Shown piece by piece: positions 16,363-25,288 of a DNA stretch of 64,000 nt. Below the pieces are notes generated by a model. That model saw only the letters and a program-made list of their open reading frames with translations. It searched no databases and was not told where the DNA came from. Numbering within the stretch: position 1 is the stretch's first letter; the number at the start of each line of letters is the position of its first letter. Source of the stretch: Paraburkholderia caribensis (GTDB taxonomy: Bacteria; Pseudomonadota; Gammaproteobacteria; Burkholderiales; Burkholderiaceae); assembly GCF_002902945.1 (NCBI RefSeq), contig NZ_CP026102.1, positions 2,728,001 to 2,792,000 of the forward strand, read 5' to 3'. Made by a program: the position numbers and the translations under genes.

Positions 16363-19300
16363 CTACCTCAAAGCCCGCACCAAAACCCTCGCAACATGCG
16401 TAGCCCCAACCCCTGCCCCATCAAAAATCTGATGCCGACAACTAGTCCCATCTGCGACCATCAGAGTACGAGCATCGATCCCACGCGCCGCAGGCAACAA
16501 CGACAACTCAGCCATTGCCATCGAAGCCTCATAATGCTCCGCCTCATACCCAAAACTCCCAGCCATCCCGCAACACGACGATTCAACGGTCGATACCTTC
16601 AATTCGGGAATCCACTTCAACACCGTCTGCACGGGCGAAAACGCATCGAATGCCTTCTGATGACAATGCCCATGCACCAACGCCTGGCTCGCGTCGTCGA
16701 GCGGTTTCAGATCGAGCTTCAATCGACCTGCCTTATGCTCGGAAACGAGAAACTCTTCAAACAACATCGCAAGTTTCGACAGACGCGCGGCCTCTTCACC
16801 GAATCCATACTGCAGAAACTCATCCCGCAACGACAATAGACAAGAAGGCTCCAGCCCAACAACCGCCACGCCGCGTTCGACAAAAGGCCTGAACGCATCG
16901 AGCATCCGGCGCGCCTCGCGCTTCGCTTCATCCACGAGTCCTGCTGCGAGGAAAGTTCTGCCACAGCAAAGCGGACGCTCGCCCTCAACAGTATTGAAGT
17001 ACACGGTATAACCCGCCGCTTCGAGTACCTGTTGCGCAGCGCGTGCATTCTCCGGCTCGATGCTGTTGTTAAACGTATCGACGAATAGCAGCACTTCTTT
17101 TTGTGCACTCTGCGCCCCCAACGAAGCAGCCTTCACATATCTACTACTCAAAAAAGGCTTCACAAACCGTGGCAGCGACCTTTGCGGCGCAAACCCCAAC
17201 GCGCGCTTGACCCATGGCATATCGGCCGCAATAGAAAACACCCCAGGCAAACGCGCCGCCAACGCCGCGTAACGCGGCATGAACGCGATCATCCTTTCCC
17301 GCAGGCCCAAGCCATTCTTCTGCGTCCACGCGGCGCGCGCTTCGATCTTGAACTTCGCCATATCGATGCCCGTCGGGCAGTCCCGCTTGCAGCCCTTGCA
17401 CGAGACGCACAGATCAAGCGTGTCCTTCACGTCCTGGCTGGCAAGCCCTTCCTCACCCAACTGCCCCGACAGCGCAAGCCGCAACGTATTCGCCCGTCCG
17501 CGTGTGACATGCTGCTCGTCCTTCGTCACGCGATAACTCGGACACATCGTGCCCGCATCGAACTTGCGGCAATGCCCGTTGTTGTTGCACATCTCGACGG
17601 CCTTCGCGAGACCGCCCGCCAGATCGTTGCCCGTGCCACGCGCAGTTTCCACGCCCGTCATCGGATCGCGCTCCACATTCCACGTCGACCAGTCGAGCGC
17701 AGGCGTCAACGACTGCACCTTGTAGCCGGGCGCGAAGCGAAAGTTGCTCGCATCGTCCATCTTCGGCGGACGCACGATCTTGTCCGGGTTCATCCGGTTG
17801 TTCGGATCGAACAGCGCCTTGATCTCGCTGAATGCCCGATTGATGCGCGGACCGTATTGCCACGCCACCCACTCGCCGCGGCACAATCCATCGCCATGTT
17901 CGCCGGAATACGCGCCCTTGTACTCGCGCACCAGCGCCGCCGCCTCTTCGGCAATGGCACGCATCTTCGTCGCGCCGTCGCGGCGCATGTCGAGAATCGG
18001 CCGCACGTGCAGCGTGCCGACGCTTGCATGCGCGTACCACGTCCCCTCCGTGCCGTTGCGGTGAAACACCTCGGTCAGCCGGCTCGTGTATTCGGCAAGA
18101 TGCTCCAAAGGCACCGCGCAGTCTTCGATGAACGACACGGGCTTGCCGTCGCCCTTCATGCTCATCATGATGTTCAGACCCGCCTTGCGCACTTCCCACA
18201 GCGCCTTCTGCTCGCCTGCGTCGGGCATCTGCACGACCGAGTCAGGCAAGCCAAGATCGGCCATCAGCTCCACCAGCTGCTTCAGCGACGCGAGTTGTGC
18301 ATCGCGGTTCTCGCCCGCGAATTCGACGAGCAGAACCGCTTCGGGCCTGCCGACCAGCGCCTTCTCGATCACCGGCCGGAACGCGGGATTGCTCATCGCG
18401 AGATCGATCATCGTGCGATCGACCAGTTCGACGGCAACGGGCTTGAGCTTGACGATGTGTTGCGTCAGGTCCATCGCCTGCCAGAACGTCGGAAAGTTCA
18501 CGACGCCCAACGTCTTATGCGCAGGCAGCGGAGCGAGTTTCAGCGTCAACTGGCGGCTGAACGCAAGCGTGCCTTCGGAGCCGACCAGCAGATGCGCGAG
18601 ATTGGCAAAGCCGTCGTCGGTATAGGCGCGCGGATTCTGACAATCGAACAGATCGATGTTGTAGCCCGCCACGCGACGCAGCACTTTCGGCACCTGCGCG
18701 ACGATCTCATCGCGCTCGCGCAACGCGATCGCCTTCACGTCTTCGACAATCTGCTGCAGGCGCGCGCCCTGCGGCGCATCGCGCAGCGAAGCAAAATGCG
18801 CCTGCGTGCCGTCCGCGAGAATCGCGTCGATCGCTTCGACGTTGTGAACCATGTTGCCGTATTCGATCGACCGCGAACCGCACGAATTATTGCCCGCCAT
18901 GCCGCCAATCGTGCATTGCGCCGCCGTCGACACATCGACAGGGAACCACAAACCATGCGGCTTCAGCCACGCATTCAGATGATCGAGCACGATCCCCGGC
19001 TCGACCGTCACCGTGCGCTTTTCCTTGTCGAACGCGATGACCTGATTGAGCCATTTGCTGGTGTCGATCACGAGCGCTTCGCCGACCGTCTGCCCGCACT
19101 GGCTGGAACCCGCGCCGCGCGCGAGCAGCGGCACGCGTTCGCTGCGCGCGACGTCCAGCGCGACGAGCAGATCGTCCTGATCGCGCGGCACGACCACGCC
19201 GATGGGCATGATCTGATAGATCGACGCATCCGTCGAATAGCGTCCACGGCTTGCGGCATCGAACATCACGTCGCCGCGCAACTCCTTGCGCAAGCGGTTC

Positions 19301-19377
19301 GCAAACGGCGTACTCAGGCGCGCCGACGACGGCACGAGATGAATCGGCTTGACCAGCAAAGAATCGGCATTCGACAT
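16363..19377 (-). CDS. FAD-linked oxidase / Fe-S protein of the YdiJ (D-2-hydroxyacid dehydrogenase) type
   Basis: A 1004-residue fusion enzyme with the length and order of YdiJ-type dehydrogenases. There is an N-terminal FAD_binding_4 domain (P-R-D-Q-D-D-L-L, G-A-G-S-S-Q-C-G-Q-T, G-G-M-A-G-N-N-S-C-G), then an FAD-oxidase C-terminal domain. Next come Fe-S regions with C-N-N-N-G-H-C-R-K and C-V-S-C-K-G-C-K-R-D-C-P, and a C-terminal CCG-type region (H-G-H-C-H-Q-K, S-S-C-C-G-M-A-G-S-F-G). The family oxidises D-2-hydroxyacids such as D-2-hydroxyglutarate or D-lactate. It is the last gene of a minus-strand cluster with a hydratase-like protein, an MFS permease and an aminotransferase. Confidence 0.85.
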   Translation of the reverse strand: MSNADSLLVKPIHLVPSSARLSTPFANRLRKELRGDVMFDAASRGRYSTDASIYQIMPIGVVVPRDQDDLLVALDVARSERVPLLARGAGSSQCGQTVGEALVIDTSKWLNQVIAFDKEKRTVTVEPGIVLDHLNAWLKPHGLWFPVDVSTAAQCTIGGMAGNNSCGSRSIEYGNMVHNVEAIDAILADGTQAHFASLRDAPQGARLQQIVEDVKAIALRERDEIVAQVPKVLRRVAGYNIDLFDCQNPRAYTDDGFANLAHLLVGSEGTLAFSRQLTLKLAPLPAHKTLGVVNFPTFWQAMDLTQHIVKLKPVAVELVDRTMIDLAMSNPAFRPVIEKALVGRPEAVLLVEFAGENRDAQLASLKQLVELMADLGLPDSVVQMPDAGEQKALWEVRKAGLNIMMSMKGDGKPVSFIEDCAVPLEHLAEYTSRLTEVFHRNGTEGTWYAHASVGTLHVRPILDMRRDGATKMRAIAEEAAALVREYKGAYSGEHGDGLCRGEWVAWQYGPRINRAFSEIKALFDPNNRMNPDKIVRPPKMDDASNFRFAPGYKVQSLTPALDWSTWNVERDPMTGVETARGTGNDLAGGLAKAVEMCNNNGHCRKFDAGTMCPSYRVTKDEQHVTRGRANTLRLALSGQLGEEGLASQDVKDTLDLCVSCKGCKRDCPTGIDMAKFKIEARAAWTQKNGLGLRERMIAFMPRYAALAARLPGVFSIAADMPWVKRALGFAPQRSLPRFVKPFLSSRYVKAASLGAQSAQKEVLLFVDTFNNSIEPENARAAQQVLEAAGYTVYFNTVEGERPLCCGRTFLAAGLVDEAKREARRMLDAFRPFVERGVAVVGLEPSCLLSLRDEFLQYGFGEEAARLSKLAMLFEEFLVSEHKAGRLKLDLKPLDDASQALVHGHCHQKAFDAFSPVQTVLKWIPELKVSTVESSCCGMAGSFGYEAEHYEASMAMAELSLLPAARGIDARTLMVADGTSCRHQIFDGAGVGATHVARVLVRALR

Positions 19378-19416
19378 GTGCTTCGGCCTATAAAAAGCGA
19401 GGCGTGTAGTACGACA

Positions 19417-20166
19417 CTATTCGAGCGTGACGCTGACAGGCGCAAGCCCGTCGATATGCCCGCGCGCAGTGCCCGCATGCTGCGGAAAGAACATGCCCGT
19501 ATACGAACCCGTCGTGACGATCATGTCCGGCGTCACGGCAATGCGATGATGCTGCGTGCAGTGATTGACGAGCCACGTCAGCAGGCGGCGTGGATCGCCG
19601 CACGGGTTCGATGGCGTCGCCTTCACCACGTCCTGGGCTTCGAACGTGAAGCCGAGCGCGGGCGCCACGAACGGAAAATCGCGCCGGTACTTCGTGAACT
19701 CGCCGACGATCAACGCACCGTGATTCTGTAGATCCGCGAGCTGCGCGAGCTTGTCGACGTTGGGCCACTGCGCAAAGCGGCTCGCTACGATTTCGATGGT
19801 CGCGGCCATCGAATCGATTGCATCGAGCACTTCGACTTCGTGATACGCGTTGGCCGACGGCTCGAAATGCCGCCCGAAGCGAAACGCGATTTCCAGTTCG
19901 AGTCCGAGCGGCGTGTAGTGCGCGCGAGGCAAACGCGCACCGTCGGCATGCAGATCGGTAGACGGCAACGGCGCGCCCTGAATCGCGCCTTCAGCGGATT
20001 TGGCACCGATCTTCCAGCCGCCGATCCGCGCGCCGCGCAACGCCAGCAACTCGTGCTGGATCGCATAGGCGGCGCTCATGTCGGCGGGAATCAGTTCGGG
20101 CGAGAGCGACGCGAGCGTGGTGTGATCGGCGCGCGCGTCGGCAAGTTGTCGGGTCAGCATGGTCAT
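19417..20166 (-). CDS. 2-keto-4-pentenoate hydratase-like protein (FAH superfamily)
   Basis: A 249-residue protein with the MhpD/2-oxopent-4-enoate hydratase pattern: Y-A-I-Q-H-E-L in the first 40 residues, G-W-K-I-G-A-K-S, then L-G-L-E-L-E-I-A-F (metal-binding Glu pair) and a C-terminal T-G-S-Y-T-G-M-F region. Such enzymes add water to 2-hydroxypenta-2,4-dienoate or decarboxylate oxalocrotonate. No dioxygenase of a meta pathway is adjacent, so a different oxoacid substrate is likely. It lies between the YdiJ-like and MFS genes, 17 bases downstream of the latter. Confidence 0.75.
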   Translation of the reverse strand: MTMLTRQLADARADHTTLASLSPELIPADMSAAYAIQHELLALRGARIGGWKIGAKSAEGAIQGAPLPSTDLHADGARLPRAHYTPLGLELEIAFRFGRHFEPSANAYHEVEVLDAIDSMAATIEIVASRFAQWPNVDKLAQLADLQNHGALIVGEFTKYRRDFPFVAPALGFTFEAQDVVKATPSNPCGDPRRLLTWLVNHCTQHHRIAVTPDMIVTTGSYTGMFFPQHAGTARGHIDGLAPVSVTLE

Positions 20167-20183
20167 TCAAACGTTAGGAAGGC

Positions 20184-21470
20184 TCACGCGTTAAAGCGCG
20201 TGGCGGGTTGTGCACCCGGCTCTGCGCCGGTTTCGAAACGGCTTTCGGGTTGCATGCGGAACGCGAGCACGACGCCGATCGCCATCAGCAGCATGCTGCC
20301 CGCGAACGGCAACTCCCAGCTGCCGAACGTGTCGATCAGATAGCCCGACAGCACGGGCGAAATGATCGCGGCGAGCGCCGAGCCCGTGTTCATCATGCCG
20401 CTTGCGGTGCCCGAGTATTCAGGCGCGATGTCCATCGGAATCGCCCACATCGGGCCGATCGTCATTTCGGCGAAGAAGAAGCCCGCCGACAGACACACCA
20501 TCGATACATAAAGATTGTGTGTGAGCATCAGCGGCACCAGCGACGCGAGCGTGAGCAGCATGCAGATCGACACCATCCAGCTGCGCGCGCGCCTGAGGTT
20601 GCCCGTGCGCTCGAAGATCTTGTCGGTGACGATGCCGCCCAGCGTATCGCCGATCACGCCCGCGAAGAACACCGCCGAAGCGAATATCGCCGACTTCTTC
20701 AGGTCGAGTTGATAGCTATGCAGAAAGTACTGCGGAATCCAGCTCAGGAACAGCCACAACGTCCAGCCATAGCAGAAGTACACGATGGTCACGGGCGTCA
20801 TGCGCTTGAACAGCGCTTTCCACGGCACGTTCGCCATCTTCGCTTTGGGCGGCGGCAAGATGTCGAGTTCCTCCTGCGTGATGCGGCGATGCTCTTTCGG
20901 ATACTCGGTGAACGTCATCGCCCAGACGACGACCCACAACAGACTGAATGCGCCGCAGATATAGAACGACTCGCGCCAGCCCCATGTCGTCATCACCAGC
21001 ACGATCACGCCGGGCGCAACGGCATTGCCGATGCGCGCCGCCGCGTGCGTGATGCCTTGCGCGAAGCCGCGTTTTTCTTTCGCGACCCAGCGCGACATCG
21101 CCGCCGTCGCGGCCGGAAAGGTCGCGCCTTCGCCGAAGCCGAGCAGCACGCGCGCAAACAGCAGCGACACGAGGCCGCCCGCGAAGCCCGTCAGCAAGGT
21201 TGCCAGCGCCCAGATCGCGCCGCACGCAATCAGCGTGCGCTTCGCGCCGAAACGGTCGCTGACCCATCCGCCGATAATCTGAAACACCAGATACGGATAC
21301 GCAAAGGCCGAGAAAACAAGGCCGATTTCCGTGTGCGAAAGATGAAACTCCTTGCCGAAGCCCGCCGCCGCCGTGCTGACGTTGACGCGGTCAAGGTAGG
21401 TGATGAAGTACATGATGCATAGCATCAGTAGAACGATACTGGTCGCACTGGTTACACGAAACCGCTTCAT
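20184..21470 (-). CDS. MFS transporter, anion:cation symporter (ACS) type
   Basis: A 428-residue permease with twelve hydrophobic segments. The N-terminus M-Y-F-I-T-Y-L-D-R-V-N-V and the loop G-G-W-V-S-D-R-F-G-A-K-R are typical of ACS-family carriers for hexuronates, tartrate or aromatic acids. The start has GGAGACAG seven bases upstream. It is cotranscribed with the downstream hydratase and YdiJ-like genes and probably imports their organic-acid substrate. Confidence 0.85.
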   Translation of the reverse strand: MKRFRVTSATSIVLLMLCIMYFITYLDRVNVSTAAAGFGKEFHLSHTEIGLVFSAFAYPYLVFQIIGGWVSDRFGAKRTLIACGAIWALATLLTGFAGGLVSLLFARVLLGFGEGATFPAATAAMSRWVAKEKRGFAQGITHAAARIGNAVAPGVIVLVMTTWGWRESFYICGAFSLLWVVVWAMTFTEYPKEHRRITQEELDILPPPKAKMANVPWKALFKRMTPVTIVYFCYGWTLWLFLSWIPQYFLHSYQLDLKKSAIFASAVFFAGVIGDTLGGIVTDKIFERTGNLRRARSWMVSICMLLTLASLVPLMLTHNLYVSMVCLSAGFFFAEMTIGPMWAIPMDIAPEYSGTASGMMNTGSALAAIISPVLSGYLIDTFGSWELPFAGSMLLMAIGVVLAFRMQPESRFETGAEPGAQPATRFNA

Positions 21471-21742
21471 CGTCTGTCTCCGTTGCTGGCGGACGGGGCA
21501 TTCGCACGGCGTGTTCGGCCTTCATGCCGCGCGAGCCGCCGTCCGCAGGGTCTGCCGTTGGCGTTGGTCGCGTTTGTGGTTCGCTTGCGTCTTTGTCTTT
21601 CTGTTCGCTGCTGTGCGTCGCGCTGGCCGGGCGCGTGGGTGCTTCGGGGCTTGCGTCTGAGATGAAGGAGGCTACGTGTCGCCGCTTGCGCTTCCTTCGT
21701 CGTCTGGTTATCGGCAGCTTATGCGGCTGCTTAAGTGGACAA
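21471..21742. other. Spacer inside the oxoacid cluster
   Basis: 272 bases between the aminotransferase and the MFS gene, both on the minus strand. I see no coding frame and no convincing terminator. The large spacing means the MFS gene may have its own promoter. Confidence 0.4.
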
Positions 21743-22963
21743 TCAAGCGGCTGCTTTCAGCTTGGGTGCGTTCGGCTGCGACATCAGGAACTCCATCGCA
21801 GCGGGCAGGCCGCTCGCCGCAACGGGCACGCCCGCGATCTGCAGGCCCATTTCGACGCCGGCAAGCGTCGCCATCAGCGTGAGGTCGTTGCAATCGCCAA
21901 GATGGCCGATGCGGAACATGCGCCCTTTCATCTTGCCGAGGCCGGTGCCAAGCGACATGTCGAAGCGTTCGTAAATGACCTTGCGCACCGCATCGGCATC
22001 GACGCCATCCGGCATCATCACGCCCGTCAGCACCGGGCTATACACGGACGGGTCGGCGCATTGAATCTCGAGGCCCCATGCACGCACCGCGCGCCGGCAT
22101 GCTTCGGCGAGACGGTCGTGCCGCGCGAACACGTTGTCGAGCCCTTCGCCGAGAATCATGTCGAGCGCCTCGTACAGCCCATACAGCAGGTTCGTGTTCG
22201 GCGTGTACGGCCAGTAGCCGCTCTTGTTCATCTCGATGATTTCGCTCCAATCCCAGAACGCGCGCGGCAGCTTCGCCTGCTTGCCAGCTTCGATCGCCTT
22301 CGGCGACACGGCGTTGAAGCTGATGCCCGGCGGCAGCATCAAGCCCTTCTGCGAACCCGACACCGTGACGTCGACGCCCCATTCGTCATGGCGATAATCG
22401 GCACAGGCAAGGCCCGAGATCGTATCGACGAGCAACAGCGCCGGATGGCCCGCTGCGTCGATCGCACGGCGCACGGCGGCGATGTCGGACGTCACGCCCG
22501 TGGACGTTTCGTTGTGCACGACGCACACGGCCTTGATCGCGTGTTGCGTGTCCTCGCGCAGGCGCGCTTCGATCATTTGCGGCTGCACGCCGCGCCGCCA
22601 GCCTTCGATGCCCGGCAAGCCCAGAAACTCCGGCTTCAGGCCGAGGTTCTCGGCCATCTTCTTCCACAGCGTGGCGAAGTGCCCCGTCTCGAACATCAGC
22701 ACGTGGTCGCCGGGACTCAGCGTGTTCGACAGCGCCGCTTCCCATGCGCCCGTGCCCGACGCGGGGTAGATCACCACGGGCTGCTGCGTCTTGAAGATCT
22801 TCTTGATGCCGTCCAGGACTTTCAGGCCCAGCGCGCCGAATTCTGGCCCGCGATGGTCGATGGTCGGATAGCTCATCGCCCGCAAGATGCGGTCGGGCAC
22901 CGGGCTCGGACCCGGAATCTGCAAAAAGTGGCGGCCTGCGGGATGAAAGTCGAGTTTCAGCAT
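21743..22963 (-). CDS. Alanine-glyoxylate / serine-pyruvate type aminotransferase
   Basis: A 406-residue class V PLP aminotransferase. It begins M-L-K-L-D-F-H-P-A-G, then P-G-P-S-P-V-P-D-R-I-L and D-H-R-G-P-E-F (substrate loop). The PLP-binding segments S-G-T-G-A-W-E-A-A and V-D-T-I-S-G-L are present, and the Schiff-base Lys in S-G-S-Q-K-G-L-M-L-P-P-G. The ATG at 22963 is preceded by GAGGAG, so the extension to 23029 is rejected. It transfers amino groups between alanine/serine and glyoxylate or another 2-oxoacid. It is divergent from the GntR gene, with a palindromic box just before its start. Confidence 0.85.
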   Translation of the reverse strand: MLKLDFHPAGRHFLQIPGPSPVPDRILRAMSYPTIDHRGPEFGALGLKVLDGIKKIFKTQQPVVIYPASGTGAWEAALSNTLSPGDHVLMFETGHFATLWKKMAENLGLKPEFLGLPGIEGWRRGVQPQMIEARLREDTQHAIKAVCVVHNETSTGVTSDIAAVRRAIDAAGHPALLLVDTISGLACADYRHDEWGVDVTVSGSQKGLMLPPGISFNAVSPKAIEAGKQAKLPRAFWDWSEIIEMNKSGYWPYTPNTNLLYGLYEALDMILGEGLDNVFARHDRLAEACRRAVRAWGLEIQCADPSVYSPVLTGVMMPDGVDADAVRKVIYERFDMSLGTGLGKMKGRMFRIGHLGDCNDLTLMATLAGVEMGLQIAGVPVAASGLPAAMEFLMSQPNAPKLKAAA

Positions 22964-22984
22964 CGGTCGATCTCCTCGATTGAA

Positions 22985-22998
22985 TTTTGCATGCAAAA
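22985..22998. promoter_or_regulatory. Perfect palindromic operator for the GntR regulator (box 1)
   Basis: TTTTGCATGCAAAA is a perfect 14-bp palindrome placed just downstream of a candidate -10 (TATAGT on the minus strand, 23000-23005) of the aminotransferase operon. A bound repressor here would stop transcription. The near-identical box 2 supports a common binding protein. Confidence 0.6.
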
Positions 22999-23100
22999 AA
23001 CTATAACAAACGATTCGTGACAATCCCAAGGCGGTGTTTACCCTCGCAGTCAGCTACCGGGTTGGATGATTTAAAATCGGTGCAAATCGTGCTTGAGGAT

Positions 23101-23114
23101 TTTTGTATGCAAAA
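23101..23114. promoter_or_regulatory. Palindromic operator overlapping the GntR start codon (box 2)
   Basis: TTTTGTATGCAAAA differs from box 1 by one base and includes the ATG (23107-23109) of the regulator gene itself, as expected for autoregulation. Confidence 0.55.
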
Positions 23115-23832
23115 TTCGGACATTGATGCAGGCCTGACACCGCCTCCCCTGATGCCGAAGGTCGAACGCCAGCGTTTGCACGACACGGTGGTCGAACACA
23201 TCCGGCGCTTCATCGTCGAAGGCGTGCTGGAGCCGGGCAAGAAACTGAACGAACGCGAACTGTGCGAAACGCTCGGCATTTCGCGCACACCGTTGCGCGA
23301 GGCGCTGAAGGTGCTCGCGGCGGAAGGCCTGATCGATATCGAGCCGAATCGCGGCGCGTCGGTGTCGAAGATGTCGGAAGCGGAACTGCGCGAGACGTTC
23401 GAGTTGATGAGCGGGCTAGAAGCGTTTTCCGGCGAACTCGCGGCGGAGCGGATGACGGCCGCCGAACTGACCGAGATCAAGGCGCTGCATTACGCGATGC
23501 TCGCGTGCCGCGCGCAGAACGATCTGGCCGGTTACTACAGCCGCAATCAGGCGATTCACGACAAGATCAACGAGGCCGCGCGCAACTCGGCGCTGCGTCA
23601 GACGTACATCGCCGTGAACCGCCGCTTGCAGGCGCTGCGCTTTCGCTCGAACTTTCAGATTCCGAAGTGGGACAGCGCGATCCACGACCACGACGACATG
23701 CTCAAGGCGCTGGAGGCGCGCGACGGCAAGCGTCTGAGCGCGATCTTGCGGCAGCACTTGCTCGACAAGCGCGATGCCGTGCTGCAGGTGCAGTCGCGCG
23801 AAGATGCGGCGGCTGCCAAACTGAAGGCTTGA
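23107..23832 (+). CDS. GntR-family regulator, FadR/FCD subfamily
   Basis: A 241-residue regulator. The winged helix lies at about 20-90 (V-E-H-I-R-R-F-I-V-E-G-V-L-E-P-G, then L-N-E-R-E-L-C-E-T-L-G-I-S-R-T-P-L-R-E-A-L). The C-terminal FCD domain has the metal/ligand His pattern, e.g. N-Q-A-I-H-D-K-I and A-I-H-D-H-D-D-M. The ATG at 23107 with upstream TTGAGGA is chosen over the open extension to 22987, which would run through box 1. It probably represses the divergent oxoacid cluster and itself. Confidence 0.88.
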   Translation: MQNSDIDAGLTPPPLMPKVERQRLHDTVVEHIRRFIVEGVLEPGKKLNERELCETLGISRTPLREALKVLAAEGLIDIEPNRGASVSKMSEAELRETFELMSGLEAFSGELAAERMTAAELTEIKALHYAMLACRAQNDLAGYYSRNQAIHDKINEAARNSALRQTYIAVNRRLQALRFRSNFQIPKWDSAIHDHDDMLKALEARDGKRLSAILRQHLLDKRDAVLQVQSREDAAAAKLKA

Positions 23833-23838
23833 AAGCAA

Positions 23839-23866
23839 AACGCACGGCTCGATGCCGTGCGTTTTT
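23839..23866. terminator. Bidirectional rho-independent terminator
   Basis: AACGCACGGC, loop TCGAT, GCCGTGCGTT then TTT. The reverse strand also ends in a T-run. It sits in the 53-base gap between the convergent GntR gene and the next MFS gene. Confidence 0.9.
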
Positions 23867-23885
23867 CCGATCACTCACGAAAGCG

Positions 23886-25226
23886 TCAAGCCGCGCGCCC
23901 TGTGTGATCCCTCTGACGCAACGACTGCGGCAGACCATACAGAATGATCAATGCGCAGATCAGGCTCAACGCGCCGATCACGTACAGCGCGGGCGTCGTG
24001 CTGCCCGTCACGTCGCGCACCCGGCCCACCATCACCGGGCTGACGATACCGCCCAACTGACCCAGCGTATTGATCAGCGCGATACCGCCCGCAGCGCCCG
24101 CGCCCGTCACGAGTTTCGGCGGCAGCGCCCAGAACGCGGGAATCGAAGCGATCACGCCTGCGCCGAGCACGGCGAGCGCCACGACGAGCATCACCGTCTG
24201 TTTGTCGAAGAAGCCCGCAGCGAAGAAACCGACCGCCGCCATCACGAGCAGCCCGCTCACGAACTTGCGGCGCTCGCCCGATGCATCCGACAAACGGCCC
24301 ACGATCACCATACAGATCGCGCCGCAGATATAAGGCACGGCCGTCAGCAGACCGATGATCGTCGGGCTTTGCGTACCGGCGACGCGGATCAGATGCGGCG
24401 CCCAGAAATTCAGGCCATAAGAAGCGATCTGAATCAGGAAGTAGATCAGGCCGAGCGTCAGAAAGCCGGGCGTGCGGATCGCGCCGAGCAGCGAGTGACC
24501 ATGCGTGGTCGGCTGCGTCTGTTGCGCGATCTGGCTCGACAGATAGCTCTTCTCGGCAGGCGACAGCCAGCCCGCGTCTTCGATGCGATCCTTCAGCACC
24601 TTGAGCACGAGGATGCCGAGCACGATGCAAGGCAGGCCGCCGAGCATGAACAGCCAATGCCAGCCGCGAATGCCGAACACGCCGTCCATCTGACCGAGCA
24701 CGAGGCCCGAGAGCGGCGCGCCGACGAGACCCGAGAATGCCGAGGCGAGAAACAGCAGCGACGTCACGCGTCCGCGATAGCTCGCCGGAAACCACAGCGT
24801 CAGATAGTAGAGCACGCCGGGCGCAAAGCCCGCTTCCATGGCGCCGATCACGAACCGCAGGCCGTAGAACTGCCATTCGTTCTGAACGAACACCATTGCG
24901 GCCGTCGCGAGGCCCCACGAAATCATGATCCGCGCGATCCATCTGCGCGCGCCGACCTTGTACAGCAGCATGTTGCTCGGCACTTCGAACAGCACGTAGC
25001 CGATCACGAACAGACTCGCGCCGAGACCGTACGCCGTATCCGAAAAGCCGAGATCGCTTTGCAGCTGGAACTTCGCAAAGCTGATGTTGATGCGGTCGAA
25101 GAAGGCGAACAGATAGCAGATCATGATGAGCGGCATGAGCCGCCACGTGACCTTTCTGATGATGTCGGCCGTGGCCGTTAGTTTGTCGTCACGGCCGCCT
25201 GCCGCGACTGCGCCTGGTGTGCTCAT
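23886..25226 (-). CDS. MFS transporter (ACS type)
   Basis: A 446-residue permease with twelve hydrophobic segments. The start at 25226 (M-S-T-P-G-A-V) has AAGGAG six bases upstream; the longer frame to 25331 is rejected. The first helix ends F-F-D-R-I-N-I-S-F-A-K, the ACS signature. It is downstream of, and on the same strand as, the lyase and CoA-transferase genes (gap 62 bases). Uptake of the dicarboxylic or hydroxy acid handled by those enzymes is inferred. Confidence 0.85.
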   Translation of the reverse strand: MSTPGAVAAGGRDDKLTATADIIRKVTWRLMPLIMICYLFAFFDRINISFAKFQLQSDLGFSDTAYGLGASLFVIGYVLFEVPSNMLLYKVGARRWIARIMISWGLATAAMVFVQNEWQFYGLRFVIGAMEAGFAPGVLYYLTLWFPASYRGRVTSLLFLASAFSGLVGAPLSGLVLGQMDGVFGIRGWHWLFMLGGLPCIVLGILVLKVLKDRIEDAGWLSPAEKSYLSSQIAQQTQPTTHGHSLLGAIRTPGFLTLGLIYFLIQIASYGLNFWAPHLIRVAGTQSPTIIGLLTAVPYICGAICMVIVGRLSDASGERRKFVSGLLVMAAVGFFAAGFFDKQTVMLVVALAVLGAGVIASIPAFWALPPKLVTGAGAAGGIALINTLGQLGGIVSPVMVGRVRDVTGSTTPALYVIGALSLICALIILYGLPQSLRQRDHTGRAA

Positions 25227-25288
25227 GGTTGTCTCCTTACAGGCCGGATTCGTCGTCCCGCCGTCGGTGTTGTTCAGTTGGGTGATGT

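Noticed and set aside
17101..19731. 876-codon open frame on the plus strand opposite the YdiJ-like gene
   Set aside because: Arg/His-rich translation without family motifs, exactly antisense to a well-supported enzyme; a GC-bias shadow.
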